A stretch of DNA of 64,000 nt from Saccharicrinis sp050589685 (GTDB lineage: Bacteria; Bacteroidota; Bacteroidia; Bacteroidales; Marinilabiliaceae): contig NZ_JBNGOS010000008.1 in the NCBI RefSeq assembly GCF_050589685.1, positions 1-64,000 of the forward strand, read 5' to 3'. Positions 27,079-36,760 of the stretch are shown here, piece after piece. Under the pieces are notes generated by a model. It searched no databases, had not been told where the DNA came from, and was given only the letters and a program-made list of their open reading frames with translations. Position 1 is the stretch's first letter. Every line of letters starts with the position of its first letter. A program made the translations under genes and the position numbers.

Positions 27079-27098
27079 AACTAAACAGACCGAACAAA

Positions 27099-28073
27099 AT
27101 GCTCAACATAAAAGAAACCCAGCAACTTGTTAATGCCGAACTTGAAAAGATAAATTTTGTAACTGAGCCTCAGGAATTATATACTCCGATAGCATATACC
27201 TTGGCACAAGGTGGAAAACGAATCCGGCCTGTATTGTGTTTGATGGCCGCCCAATTGTTCGGGCATCAGCCCGAAAAAATATTGTACCCGGCATTAGGAT
27301 TGGAGGTGTTTCATAATTTTACTTTGCTACACGACGATATAATGGACAATGCAGAAGTCCGACGAAATAATCCTACGGTTCATAAAAAATGGAACACCAA
27401 TGCGGCCATTTTGTCGGGCGATGCCATGATGATAAAGGCACATCAGTTTGTTTGCCAGTGCGATCCCGATAAATTGCCCAAAGTCATTGCGCTTTTTAAC
27501 GCTGTGGCACTGGGAGTTTGCGAAGGCCAGCAGTACGATATGGAGTTTGAAACCCGGAACGATGTAACGGTAGAGGAGTACCTTGAAATGATCAGGTTAA
27601 AGACAGCTATTTTGTTGGCAGGAAGTTTAAAAATGGGCGCTATTTTGGCAAATGCATCCGTGCACGAAGCCGAACTCATCTATCATTTCGGAATAAATAT
27701 AGGATTGGCATTCCAGTTACAAGACGACTTTTTGGACACTTTTGGAAATCAGGATACCTTCGGAAAGAAAATTGGAGGCGACATTATTGCCAACAAAAAA
27801 ACTTTTTTACTGCTTACGGCATTAAAAAAAGCGGAAAAAGAGGATAAAAGAAACTTAATGGATTGGATTACCGTAGAAGATTTCGATTATAATGAAAAAA
27901 TTGAGGCGGTAAAAAAGATATATGTAAAGCTGTCGGTAGATACGGCCTCGAAAAACAAAATGAAAGAGTATTATGAAAAGGCCATTCATTGCTTATCCCA
28001 AATCGATGGAGATTACTCGGTAAAAAATGAACTGGAAAACTTTGCTTCCAAATTAATGCAAAGAATTAATTAG
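27099..28073 (+). CDS. Polyprenyl (trans-isoprenyl) diphosphate synthase
   Basis: A 324-residue all-helical enzyme of the trans-prenyltransferase family, which condenses isopentenyl diphosphate with allylic diphosphates. The first Asp-rich motif is LLHDDIMDNAEVRR and the second is QLQDDFLDTFG; GGKRIRP at the N-terminal side is also present. Chain length cannot be decided confidently from sequence. It probably supplies farnesyl/geranylgeranyl-type or longer precursors for quinones or undecaprenyl phosphate. It is separated from the exporter gene by 20 bp. Confidence 0.94.
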   Translation: MLNIKETQQLVNAELEKINFVTEPQELYTPIAYTLAQGGKRIRPVLCLMAAQLFGHQPEKILYPALGLEVFHNFTLLHDDIMDNAEVRRNNPTVHKKWNTNAAILSGDAMMIKAHQFVCQCDPDKLPKVIALFNAVALGVCEGQQYDMEFETRNDVTVEEYLEMIRLKTAILLAGSLKMGAILANASVHEAELIYHFGINIGLAFQLQDDFLDTFGNQDTFGKKIGGDIIANKKTFLLLTALKKAEKEDKRNLMDWITVEDFDYNEKIEAVKKIYVKLSVDTASKNKMKEYYEKAIHCLSQIDGDYSVKNELENFASKLMQRIN

Positions 28074-28198
28074 TACTTATTCAACAATCTTGTTATTTTT
28101 AGCATTTGTTATTTTAACAATTTGATTAATATCTCTATATCTCATTAAGCCATCATTAACGTTAGTGTTAATGGTTGCCATAAAGGTAAACTTGTATT

Positions 28199-29707
28199 AT
28201 GAAACAATTAGAAGGGAAAATCATTCAAGTAGTGGGACCTGTTATTGATGTTAGTTTTGATTTAGTAGATCAGGAACTTCCTAGTATCTTAGATGCACTT
28301 GAGATAACCCGCGATAATGGTGAGATTATTACCATTGAATGTCAACAACATATTGGCGAGCAAACGATTAGATGTATTTCTATGGATGCTACCGACGGAC
28401 TTGTTCGCGGAATGAAGGTAGTGGCAACGGGACAGCCGATTTTGATGCCTCCTGCCGATTATGTAAAGGGACGATTGCTGAGTGTGACCGGAAAAGCGAT
28501 TGACGGTATTGGAGATATTACAAAAGAAAATGGAACGCCTATTCACAGGGAACCGCCCAAATTTGAAGAATTATCCACCGAATCAGAGATTCTTTTTACG
28601 GGAATTAAGGTCATTGACTTGATTGAACCCTATGCCAAAGGGGGTAAAATTGGCCTTTTCGGAGGTGCCGGAGTAGGAAAAACGGTTCTAATCCAGGAGT
28701 TGATCAATAATATTGCCAAGGGCTACGACGGTCTATCCGTATTTGCAGGGGTAGGCGAACGTACCCGTGAAGGTAACGATTTGCTTCGCGAGATGATTGA
28801 AGCGGGCATTGTAAACTATGGCGAAGAGTTTAAAAAGAGTATGGAAGAAGGTGGCTGGGATTTATCCAAAGTAGATAAAAAAGCCCTGGACAAATCGCAG
28901 GTAACCATGGTATTCGGCCAGATGAATGAGCCTCCGGGTGCCCGTGCCCGAGTAGCACTGTCCGGGTTAAGTATTGCCGAGAGTTTCCGCGACGGAGACG
29001 GTTCCGGTACAGGTAAGGATATCCTTTTGTTTGTAGATAACATCTTCCGATTCACGCAAGCCGGCTCCGAGGTGTCCGCCCTTTTGGGACGTATGCCATC
29101 CGCTGTGGGGTACCAACCAACGCTATCCTCCGAAATGGGTGAGTTACAGGAACGTATCACATCTACCAAAAGTGGCTCTATCACCTCGGTACAAGCTGTG
29201 TATGTACCTGCCGATGACTTGACAGACCCGGCTCCCGCAACTACCTTTACACACCTGGATGCCACAACCGTACTAAGCCGTAAAATTGCAGAGCTGGGTA
29301 TTTATCCGGCCGTAGACCCATTGGATTCTACATCAAGGATTTTATCCCCTGATATTGTTGGGGACAAACATTACAATACGGCCCAAAGAGTAAAGGAAAT
29401 TCTTCAACGCTATAAAGAATTGCAGGATATTATTGCTATTCTTGGTATGGAAGAACTGTCGGAAGAAGATAAACAAGTGGTGCACAGGGCACGTAGGGTA
29501 CAACGTTTCCTATCACAACCATTCCATGTTGCCGAACAGTTTACCGGTTTAAAAGGTACTTTTGTTAGCATTGAAGATACCATTAAAGGTTTCAACATGA
29601 TTATTGACGGTGAGGTGGACAAATATCCCGAGGCTGCATTTAACCTGGTGGGAACCATAGAAGAAGCCATTGAAAAAGGCGAAAGACTATTGGCCGAAGC
29701 GAAATAG
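28199..29707 (+). CDS. atpD: F1 ATP synthase beta subunit
   Basis: A 502-residue catalytic beta subunit of the F-type ATP synthase. The P-loop is GGAGVGKTVL, and the GERTREGNDL and ALLGRMPSAVGYQPTL segments are characteristic. It lies on the cytoplasmic F1 head. Only atpD and atpC are present here; the genes for a, c, b, delta, alpha and gamma are not in the window, so the operon is split. The 125-bp gap upstream is AT-rich and should hold the promoter, but I see no exact consensus. Confidence 0.98.
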   Translation: MKQLEGKIIQVVGPVIDVSFDLVDQELPSILDALEITRDNGEIITIECQQHIGEQTIRCISMDATDGLVRGMKVVATGQPILMPPADYVKGRLLSVTGKAIDGIGDITKENGTPIHREPPKFEELSTESEILFTGIKVIDLIEPYAKGGKIGLFGGAGVGKTVLIQELINNIAKGYDGLSVFAGVGERTREGNDLLREMIEAGIVNYGEEFKKSMEEGGWDLSKVDKKALDKSQVTMVFGQMNEPPGARARVALSGLSIAESFRDGDGSGTGKDILLFVDNIFRFTQAGSEVSALLGRMPSAVGYQPTLSSEMGELQERITSTKSGSITSVQAVYVPADDLTDPAPATTFTHLDATTVLSRKIAELGIYPAVDPLDSTSRILSPDIVGDKHYNTAQRVKEILQRYKELQDIIAILGMEELSEEDKQVVHRARRVQRFLSQPFHVAEQFTGLKGTFVSIEDTIKGFNMIIDGEVDKYPEAAFNLVGTIEEAIEKGERLLAEAK

Positions 29708-29750
29708 ATAATCAGTCAATGGTGATGAGTGGTAATACAATTCAGAAATT

Positions 29751-30008
29751 ATGAATGATTTAAAATTACAGATCATAACGCCCGAAAAAATATTGTTTTC
29801 GGCCGATGTGGGTTTTATTCAATTACCTGGCATTGACGGCAGTTTTACCGTTTTAAAAAACCACGCCCCCATTGTTTCTACATTGACTTCAGGAAAAATA
29901 AGGGTGTTTAGTAAAGATGGTAAAGAGCATTTTTTTAATTGCGACGGCGGTGTTTTTGAATGTAAAAACAATAATGCTACGGTATTAATTGGATCTATAA
30001 AAAAATAA
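29751..30008 (+). CDS. atpC: F1 ATP synthase epsilon subunit (short form)
   Basis: An 85-residue protein corresponding to the N-terminal beta-sandwich of epsilon (LQIITPEKILF, LPGIDGSFTVLKNHAPIVSTL). The C-terminal two-helix domain that inhibits ATP hydrolysis in Escherichia coli is absent, as commonly seen in Bacteroidota. It connects the central stalk to the c-ring. It is 43 bp after atpD and followed by a strong terminator. Confidence 0.95.
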   Translation: MNDLKLQIITPEKILFSADVGFIQLPGIDGSFTVLKNHAPIVSTLTSGKIRVFSKDGKEHFFNCDGGVFECKNNNATVLIGSIKK

Positions 30009-30025
30009 ATAAGAATATTTTAATG

Positions 30026-30058
30026 AAAACCGATACCACTCATGGTATCGGTTTTTTT
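30026..30058 (+). terminator. Intrinsic terminator after atpDC
   Basis: Stem AAAACCGATACCA (30026-30038) pairs with 30043-30055, with loop CTCA and a following run of T. It ends the atpDC transcript and separates it from the glycosyltransferase genes. Confidence 0.92.
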
Positions 30059-30220
30059 GTTATTATCAAAAAACAGCATTTGCCAAAACATGATTACTTA
30101 TAGTATCTTGTTTACAAACCCAACCCCCTAACTATTCTAATAATTCAATACAAACCATTACATTTGCATACCATTTAATAAAAAACAGTACTGTACTATT
30201 CTGTTTAATCTGAAAATTCC

Positions 30221-31243
30221 GTGGACAAGAAGAAGATATTAATCATCAGGCTAAGTTCAATTGGCGACATCATTCAATGTATGTCGGTTACCGGAGGGTT
30301 TAAAAACCATCACCCAAATTGCGAAATCCACTGGGTTGTGCGGAAAGATTTAGCATCCTTATTAAAAATTGATCCCCGTATTGATCAATTAATCGAGTTC
30401 GACAGAAAAGAGGGGATGGGTGGATTAATAAAATTAGCCACTCAACTGAAAAAAGAAGGCTACACGCATGTTTACGATGCACACAGTAATATCCGCTCCA
30501 ATATATTAAAAACCATTATTTGCCCCTTTGGAGTTGGAAGCAAATTAATCACCCGAAGAAAAGACAGGCTGAAAAGAATGCTCTTGTTTAATTTCAGGAT
30601 AAACCTGCTCCCGAAACCGTTCAGAGCTTTTGAATCGTTCCGAAATCCCCTAAAAAAGTGGGGTATCCACGATTTCTTTACCCCACACGATAATTGGGTA
30701 TTTCCAGAAGAAACAGAAATCAAATGTAAGGGACTGTTACAGGACCAACCATCCAAAACAATAACATTGGTTCCCTCCGCTGCCTGGGAGTTAAAAAGAT
30801 GGCCTGTTGAATACTGGAAAAAACTGGTGACCTTGCTCCCCGATTTCCATTTTAATATACTGGCCGGACCACAGGATGATTTTTGCCGTGAAATTGCGGA
30901 TGCTGCTCCGGATAGGGTAATCAATTTAGCAGGAAAGACATCTTTGTTAGAGAGCTTTTGTGTGACTTCTAAATCGAGGTATGTGGTGAGTGGCGACACC
31001 GGATTTTTACATGCCGCCGACTTGTTTAATGTTCCGGGCTGCGCCATTATCGGACCAACGGCTTTTGGTTATCCCACCGGTGAAAAAATGAAGATTTTTG
31101 ATTTAAACCTGCCTTGTCAGCCTTGCAGTAAACACGGTAATACCAAGTGTAAACTGAAGGAAATTAAAAAGTGCCTGGTGGATATTACACCCAAACAAAT
31201 TGTTCAGGAAATTAAACGACATTCATATGTCTTCGCTGACTAA
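30221..31243 (+). CDS. Glycosyltransferase family 9 (heptosyltransferase-like)
   Basis: A 340-residue GT-B enzyme of family 9. The N-terminal IIRLSSIGDIIQ and the C-terminal GDTGFLHAADLFNVPGCAIIGPT are typical of heptosyltransferases such as WaaC/WaaF/RfaQ. It probably adds a heptose or related sugar to the LPS inner core from a nucleotide donor at the inner face of the cytoplasmic membrane. The start is GTG at 30221. The C-terminus holds the CQPC segment found in several family members. It precedes a GT90 gene by 102 bp. Confidence 0.9.
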   Translation: MDKKKILIIRLSSIGDIIQCMSVTGGFKNHHPNCEIHWVVRKDLASLLKIDPRIDQLIEFDRKEGMGGLIKLATQLKKEGYTHVYDAHSNIRSNILKTIICPFGVGSKLITRRKDRLKRMLLFNFRINLLPKPFRAFESFRNPLKKWGIHDFFTPHDNWVFPEETEIKCKGLLQDQPSKTITLVPSAAWELKRWPVEYWKKLVTLLPDFHFNILAGPQDDFCREIADAAPDRVINLAGKTSLLESFCVTSKSRYVVSGDTGFLHAADLFNVPGCAIIGPTAFGYPTGEKMKIFDLNLPCQPCSKHGNTKCKLKEIKKCLVDITPKQIVQEIKRHSYVFAD

Positions 31244-31345
31244 AAACATTTCAATGTTGAAAATATACTTTTAATATATAATCCAATTAAGCTCGTTTTT
31301 TCAAAATTACTTTTAACTTGGTACACCCCAAAAGGTAACGGAAGG

Positions 31346-32323
31346 ATGGTTGGTTTAAATAAATTACATTCAATGCTTTTAACCGTTAAGCACAAAAATT
31401 TTAAGCCTGCATATTATTTAAAAAATTTTGTGAGGTTGAAATTTCTATCTCCATTTTCTAAAAATGGATTGCGTAAAAAAATTAAACGGTTAAAAGATTT
31501 TGATCAGGCATACATTGAAAAAAGGGTACATTACTATAATAAACTCCATGACAGGGTTACCTTTAAAAAGCCTGTAAAACCTTTGGCCGATTTTGTTTTT
31601 ACCGGCAAGGATTCCACCTATTTTTTTGATACCTGGCAGTATACCCGATATTTCAAGCCGGAATACAAGTTTGCCTACGAGTTTGGTGATGTAACGCAAA
31701 TACCGGACGACCCATCCATTGTAAAAAGCAGACCTATAGGTGACTACAATGCCAATTCGGTGCTTCTCAACCTCAATAAAATTCGTCATTTTATTTTCAT
31801 AAGCGAAAATTTACCTTTTACAAAAAAGAAGAACCAACTCGTTTGGAGAGGTAATATTTGGAAACATCAGCCACAGAGAATCGAGTTTTTAGAAAAACAT
31901 TTCAATAATCCTCTTTGTGATGTGGGGCATGTAAATAATGCGGATGTTGAAACGGAATGGTTGGTGGACAAATTGAATATTGCGGAACAACTGAAATATA
32001 AATTTATCCTTTCGTTGGAAGGAAACGACGTGGCTTCCAATTTAAAATGGATCATGTCGTCCAATTCGGTGGCCATAATGCCAACCCCAAAATACGAAAC
32101 ATGGTTTATGGAAGGCACCCTGAAACCCGATTACCATTATATCCATATTAAGGACGATTATTCCGATTTAAACCAGAAATTGGAATACTACATCAATCAT
32201 CCTGAAAAAGCCGTTGAGATACGTTTAAATGCGAATAAATACGTAAATCAGTTTAAAAACAAAAAAAGGGAAGATTTGATTTCGGTATTGGTATTACAGA
32301 AGTATTTTGAAAAAACAAATTAG
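31346..32323 (+). CDS. Glycosyltransferase family 90 (CAP10-like)
   Basis: A 325-residue protein with the CAP10/GT90 core: LVWRGN, then KYKFILSLEGNDVASNLKW followed by MPTPKYETWFMEG. Bacterial members add glucose, xylose or similar sugars to LPS core. The enzyme has no signal peptide and is basic at the N-terminus, consistent with a peripheral membrane glycosyltransferase. Its stop codon overlaps by 3 bp the stop of the convergent gene at 32320. Confidence 0.88.
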   Translation: MVGLNKLHSMLLTVKHKNFKPAYYLKNFVRLKFLSPFSKNGLRKKIKRLKDFDQAYIEKRVHYYNKLHDRVTFKKPVKPLADFVFTGKDSTYFFDTWQYTRYFKPEYKFAYEFGDVTQIPDDPSIVKSRPIGDYNANSVLLNLNKIRHFIFISENLPFTKKKNQLVWRGNIWKHQPQRIEFLEKHFNNPLCDVGHVNNADVETEWLVDKLNIAEQLKYKFILSLEGNDVASNLKWIMSSNSVAIMPTPKYETWFMEGTLKPDYHYIHIKDDYSDLNQKLEYYINHPEKAVEIRLNANKYVNQFKNKKREDLISVLVLQKYFEKTN

Positions 32324-33498
32324 CTTTTCAAATCACTGTATATATAAAATAGCTGGTCTCTAAAGGTCTCATTTGTTGCTTTGGGATGTCTGATAAATTT
32401 TTCTAAAAATTCGTCGTATTTATCCTCATCTACCAAATCTAACTGACTACTTACCAGCTCGCTATTTACATCACTCATATTAATAGTTTCTTTGTTAAAA
32501 AAGGTAGAAAACATCATAATCCCAGTCAACACATTGCTGTTATTGAACATATCTGAGTTAAGTAATAAAAATGGTTTTTTGAAGATAACGGCAAAATTTA
32601 TTGCGGTGGAAAAATGTAACAATACAATCTTTGACTTTTTAATTAATTCGGCTGTCTTGTTAAAAAGTAAATCAAACTCCGGTAAAAAGTCATCGGTATG
32701 CGCATCTCTTCTTCTTGGATGAGAAGCTATCACAACTTTTAAACCTGTTTGCTTTTTAAAAGCTACTAAAAAGCCATTTATTTCGCTATAATATTGATTT
32801 TCCGTAAAATCATGAATAATGTGGTGCGTTTTAAAATCAGGATGATGAACGAAATATTGATCCACAAATACTGCAAATTCTTCTCCAATATCAATAGTAT
32901 CGTCAACCTCCATGGCTACCTTATAGTCCGGAGACAATGAATACTTTATGGTAGTATCTTGCCCCACCAATTTATCAAAAATAGATTTAGTGTTAATTTT
33001 AGAAGTAATTATCATATGCGCAGATTTTAGATAAAGCAACGACGCATAATAATGATACACTTCCATTGGTTTGCTTAATACTTTTTTAAAGTTAAGTTTT
33101 TTAAAAAACTTAATATACCTGTTCCGTAAATCTTCTAGTTTAGTTTTTGAATTAATAGATGGAAAGGAAGTATGTTCAATTATCACATAGGGTATCTTAC
33201 TTTTAAAAATTTTATAGTACATCCAACCGCTGCTTGCAACATAAGGCACCCTCGATAAAATTACGGAATCGTTAATATGGTTAAGAATAAATTCACCAAA
33301 CTCCTTTTTTGAAGAAAATCGTAAAACGAATTTTTCATATTCTTTGGGCAAGGTGCATTCAATTTTTTGACGTTTAAGAAACTTCGTAATATCCAAAAAT
33401 TTTACATTGAATCCATTTTCTTCCAAAAAATCAAATTCGTTTCTGATATAAAACTCCTTATTAAAAGGAAAACGATCTATAAAATAAACATTTTTCAT
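32320..33498 (-). CDS. Putative nonulosonate (sialyl)transferase, paralogue B
   Basis: A 392-residue soluble protein closely similar to the product of the preceding gene (33511-34692). Shared blocks include FVDQYFVHHPDFKT, KVVIASHPRR and LHFSTAINFAVIFKKPF. An HP motif followed by a Ser/Thr motif in a GT-B-like layout recalls bacterial sialyl- and polysialyltransferases, where these bind the CMP-donor. It is the last gene of an operon that makes a CMP-activated nonulosonic acid, which supports the idea. Family assignment is inference; no exact family name can be confirmed by eye. Confidence 0.6.
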   Translation of the reverse strand: MKNVYFIDRFPFNKEFYIRNEFDFLEENGFNVKFLDITKFLKRQKIECTLPKEYEKFVLRFSSKKEFGEFILNHINDSVILSRVPYVASSGWMYYKIFKSKIPYVIIEHTSFPSINSKTKLEDLRNRYIKFFKKLNFKKVLSKPMEVYHYYASLLYLKSAHMIITSKINTKSIFDKLVGQDTTIKYSLSPDYKVAMEVDDTIDIGEEFAVFVDQYFVHHPDFKTHHIIHDFTENQYYSEINGFLVAFKKQTGLKVVIASHPRRRDAHTDDFLPEFDLLFNKTAELIKKSKIVLLHFSTAINFAVIFKKPFLLLNSDMFNNSNVLTGIMMFSTFFNKETINMSDVNSELVSSQLDLVDEDKYDEFLEKFIRHPKATNETFRDQLFYIYSDLKS

Positions 33499-33510
33499 AC
33501 CATTACACAG

Positions 33511-34692
33511 TTAACTATCCAACTTCAATAAAATGCCCTCGATCTGCTCCTTAAAAGTTTCATTTTCTGCCTTGGGATGTTTGATATAAGTATTAAAAAA
33601 CTCTTCGTATTTAGTATCGTCAACCTCATTTATCCCATTTTTAAAATCCTCAATTTTATTTTGATAATCAGAAGTATAAATGGGTTGTTTATTAAAATAA
33701 TTACAAAACATCATCACCTCTTCGTCCACACTACTGTTTTTAAATAAGGCAGAGTTTAACAGCATAAACGGCTTTTTAAAGATTACCGCATAATTAATAG
33801 CCGTTGAAAAGTGTATCAAAGCTATTTTACTGTTCTTAACGAGTTCTGCCGTTTTATTGTAATAAACATCAAATTCCGGGTTAAAATCCTTTGTTTGTTC
33901 CTCGCTTCTTCGTGGATGTGAAGCTATAACCACCTTTAGCCCGGTTTCAATTGAAAAATCACGTAAAAACTTATTAAGCTCGCTATAATATTCATCCGCC
34001 GTAAAAAAGTGTACAATATGATTTGTTTTAAAATCGGGATGATGCACAAAATACTGATCTACAAAAACGGCATAAGGCTCTTTTACCGTCCCTTCCTTTC
34101 CAACATCCATGGCCACTTTATAATCGAGCGACATGGAATATTTCATAAGGGTTTTTTCTCCTTTTAAGCCTCGTTTTTCAGCGCTTAACCTGGGTTTGGA
34201 TGTAATAATCATCTGGGCCGGATAAAGCATTAATTTAGCAATCGTATGAGTAATAATCTCTACCGGCTTTTTATATATTTTGCTGTAATTAAAACGCTTA
34301 AAAAATTTAAACAATCCGGCCTTACTCATTTTAGTTCCTGATCTGTTAATCCTGGGTAAGACTGAATTCTCGAATAGTATGTAAGGTATCCTAGCCTTAA
34401 AAATAGCTACATACATCCATGCGCTATTGGCCAATAATCCTACATCCGTAATGATTACAGAACCTGTTCTATTTTCGTATAAGAAATTTCGAAATTCTTT
34501 TTTACTGTCAAAAGGAATTACATGCTCTTTTAAAGAATCCGGGCATGCTGCTCCCAACTCTTTTTTCTTTAACAGATTAGAAATATCAAGATACTTCACA
34601 CGATACCCTTTCGAGATAAAGTATTGAAACTCGTCCCTGATAAAAGCTTCTTTGTTAAAAGGAAATCGATGAATATAAAACAGGTTTTTCAT
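33511..34692 (-). CDS. Putative nonulosonate (sialyl)transferase, paralogue A
   Basis: A 393-residue paralogue of the 32320-33498 product, 12 bp upstream of it. It has the same start (Y/FIHRFPFNKEAFIRDEF), FVDQYFVHHPDFKT, VVIASHPRR and LIHFSTAINYAVIFKKPF blocks. Tandem duplication with clear divergence suggests two transfer steps or linkages, such as adding the first and second nonulosonate residue. It follows the NeuB-like gene by 6 bp, the closest possible operon context for a transferase using its product. Confidence 0.6.
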   Translation of the reverse strand: MKNLFYIHRFPFNKEAFIRDEFQYFISKGYRVKYLDISNLLKKKELGAACPDSLKEHVIPFDSKKEFRNFLYENRTGSVIITDVGLLANSAWMYVAIFKARIPYILFENSVLPRINRSGTKMSKAGLFKFFKRFNYSKIYKKPVEIITHTIAKLMLYPAQMIITSKPRLSAEKRGLKGEKTLMKYSMSLDYKVAMDVGKEGTVKEPYAVFVDQYFVHHPDFKTNHIVHFFTADEYYSELNKFLRDFSIETGLKVVIASHPRRSEEQTKDFNPEFDVYYNKTAELVKNSKIALIHFSTAINYAVIFKKPFMLLNSALFKNSSVDEEVMMFCNYFNKQPIYTSDYQNKIEDFKNGINEVDDTKYEEFFNTYIKHPKAENETFKEQIEGILLKLDS

Positions 34693-34698
34693 TACATA

Positions 34699-35562
34699 TT
34701 ACTTACGATACTTTAATTTATCGCGTTGTACCTTTTCTATATCCAGGATATCTTTTTCTTTATAGGTCAATGCCTTATTCACCGCTTTTAAATCCCTGCA
34801 AAGTCTGCGCAAGCCATCCGGTTCCAGGGACGCTGAATGATCGGTACCCTTCCAGGTCCTGTCCAGGGTATAATGTCTTTCAATGTAAGTGGCTCCAAGG
34901 GTATATGCGGCAATATCCACCGATATTCCCAGATGATGGCCTGAAAAACCTATTTCCTTTACCAAATGGCCGTATTTTTCTTTCAGGTTGGTAATTTCCA
35001 GCAACGAGATATCTTCGAAAGGAACGGGATATCCGGAAGTACAACTGTAAATCACCAAATCTTTGTTCCTGTCAAATTTCTGGAAGAAAGTAATAATATC
35101 TTCTATCTCCTGCTTGGTGGTCATTCCGGTAGAGACATGAATTTCGCCTTTATAGTTTAAAGCCAGCCATTCCAGCATTTCAAAGTTGTTGTTGCAAGCC
35201 GAAGGAATTTTTAACAGTTTAGGTTCGAAGGATGCCATCTCTTTTGCCGACGTCAGATCCCAAACCGAAGTTGAATACTCGATACCTATCTCGTCACAAA
35301 ACTGTTTCAGTTCCCTGTGCTGATCTACCTCAAACTCCAGAAATTCCCTGTGTTCGCCATACGTATCTCCATATGAATGCATAGGATTAGGATGCGGTGC
35401 GTTATATTGCTCCTCGGTTAGCAATTCTTTGTTGGCTCTTTTCTGAAACTTAACAATATCCGCCTTACAAAATACCTTAGCCATTTGAATTAACTCTTTG
35501 GCAATTTCCATATCACCTTTGTGATTACATCCTATCTCGGCAATAACTTTTGCTTCCTTCAT
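34699..35562 (-). CDS. NeuB-family nonulosonate synthase lacking the SAF domain
   Basis: A 287-residue TIM-barrel synthase that condenses phosphoenolpyruvate with a hexose derivative to form a nine-carbon acid. Motifs include IAEIGCNHKGDMEIA, VKFQKR, KIPSACNNN, HVSTGMTT, GFSGHH and ERHYTLDRTWKGTDH. Typical NeuB proteins of about 340 residues carry a C-terminal SAF (antifreeze-like) domain that closes the active site of the partner subunit. Here the protein ends right after the barrel. It lies between neuA-HAD and the two transferase-like genes. Confidence 0.88.
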   Translation of the reverse strand: MKEAKVIAEIGCNHKGDMEIAKELIQMAKVFCKADIVKFQKRANKELLTEEQYNAPHPNPMHSYGDTYGEHREFLEFEVDQHRELKQFCDEIGIEYSTSVWDLTSAKEMASFEPKLLKIPSACNNNFEMLEWLALNYKGEIHVSTGMTTKQEIEDIITFFQKFDRNKDLVIYSCTSGYPVPFEDISLLEITNLKEKYGHLVKEIGFSGHHLGISVDIAAYTLGATYIERHYTLDRTWKGTDHSASLEPDGLRRLCRDLKAVNKALTYKEKDILDIEKVQRDKLKYRK

Positions 35563-35580
35563 AACTATATGCTTGTATTT

Positions 35581-36753
35581 TTATATTCTTTTATTAAAAC
35601 TTATTAAAAACTCCACCAACTCGCGGATAGCCCCCTTGCCGCCATTGGCCGATAGTTTAATATCCGCATTGTTGGCCACTTGCCCGGTCGCATTTATGGG
35701 ACAAGCGCCCCAGCCTACCGATAATATATTCGATAAATCGTTGATATCGTCTCCCAGGTAAGCGATTTGGTTTCGTAGCACCCCTAGCTCGGGCAAAATA
35801 CTATTCAATAAGGCGTACTTGTCTTTTACACCCAGATAACAACGCTTAATCTGGAGCTTTTCCATACGTTTCTTTACCAAATCACTGTTCTCCGAGGTCA
35901 TAATGATGGGTTCAATGCTATTATCCCTTAACACTTCAAGCCCCATTCCGTCCACGAAGCTAAAGTTTTTGGAAAATTCGCCATCCTGAGTATATGATAC
36001 GGTTGCATCGGTAAAAACACCATCCACATCCAACACCAGATATCTAATACTACCCAGTGGTTTTTTACTTTGTAAAAGCCGCTTTTTTAATAATTGTTCA
36101 ATAATGATCAGGTCGGCCGGTTCATCAATCTCTGTCAGGGTGTCTTCTTCCATTTCAACCACCTGAATATTTCCTCCCAGGCGGTTGTTGGTATTTTTAA
36201 AAGTTTCCGCAGTACAACCATACACTGCTCCGTTTTCGATGATCAAACCTTCAAAATCCTGTCGTCGCGGACGGTTCAGGTAATCGTAGTTTAAACTTTC
36301 CCCTTTACTGTTCCAGATAAAACGATGTGTTTTCACCGCCGTCAAAACAGAATCAACACCCTCTTTTTTTAAGGTATCGATGCATTTGTCGATATCGGCA
36401 GCCGTTGTAAGGGGAGAGGTTGCCTGCAACAAAAAGTAATGACTGAATTGATAGTCCAGCTTCTCGGCCAGCTCCACCATACCAGCCTCGGTAGAAGCTG
36501 TATCCGAGGCACTTTCGGCACTCCGCTCCACCACAGTAACCTTGTTTGTCCAGGTATATTCTTTTTCTATGTATGATTTTATTACCGTATCATCGGTAAA
36601 TACATACACTTGATCCAGTTTACTTTGAATAGCCTCAGTTAGCACCCATGCAAACAAAGGACGTCCGAATATCTTTTTCCTGTTTTTATTGACTATTCCC
36701 TTAGAACCCGCTCTTAAAGGAATGATGGCTATTTTATTTTCTTTTTGTGACAT
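35581..36753 (-). CDS. CMP-nonulosonate synthetase fused to HAD phosphatase
   Basis: A 390-residue fusion. Residues about 1-215 are a NeuA-type cytidylyltransferase (IIPLRAGSKGIVNKNRK, LQATSPLT). Residues about 225-385 are a KdsC-type HAD phosphatase (LDVDGVFTDA, MTSENS, YLGDDINDL). The layout matches animal CMAS. The phosphatase half could remove a 9-phosphate from a nonulosonate made from a 6-phosphohexose. I start it at the ATG at 36753; an ATG at 36783 would overlap the GT4 gene by 23 bp. No NeuC-type epimerase is nearby. Confidence 0.87.
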   Translation of the reverse strand: MSQKENKIAIIPLRAGSKGIVNKNRKKIFGRPLFAWVLTEAIQSKLDQVYVFTDDTVIKSYIEKEYTWTNKVTVVERSAESASDTASTEAGMVELAEKLDYQFSHYFLLQATSPLTTAADIDKCIDTLKKEGVDSVLTAVKTHRFIWNSKGESLNYDYLNRPRRQDFEGLIIENGAVYGCTAETFKNTNNRLGGNIQVVEMEEDTLTEIDEPADLIIIEQLLKKRLLQSKKPLGSIRYLVLDVDGVFTDATVSYTQDGEFSKNFSFVDGMGLEVLRDNSIEPIIMTSENSDLVKKRMEKLQIKRCYLGVKDKYALLNSILPELGVLRNQIAYLGDDINDLSNILSVGWGACPINATGQVANNADIKLSANGGKGAIRELVEFLISFNKRI

Positions 36754-36760
36754 CACAATC

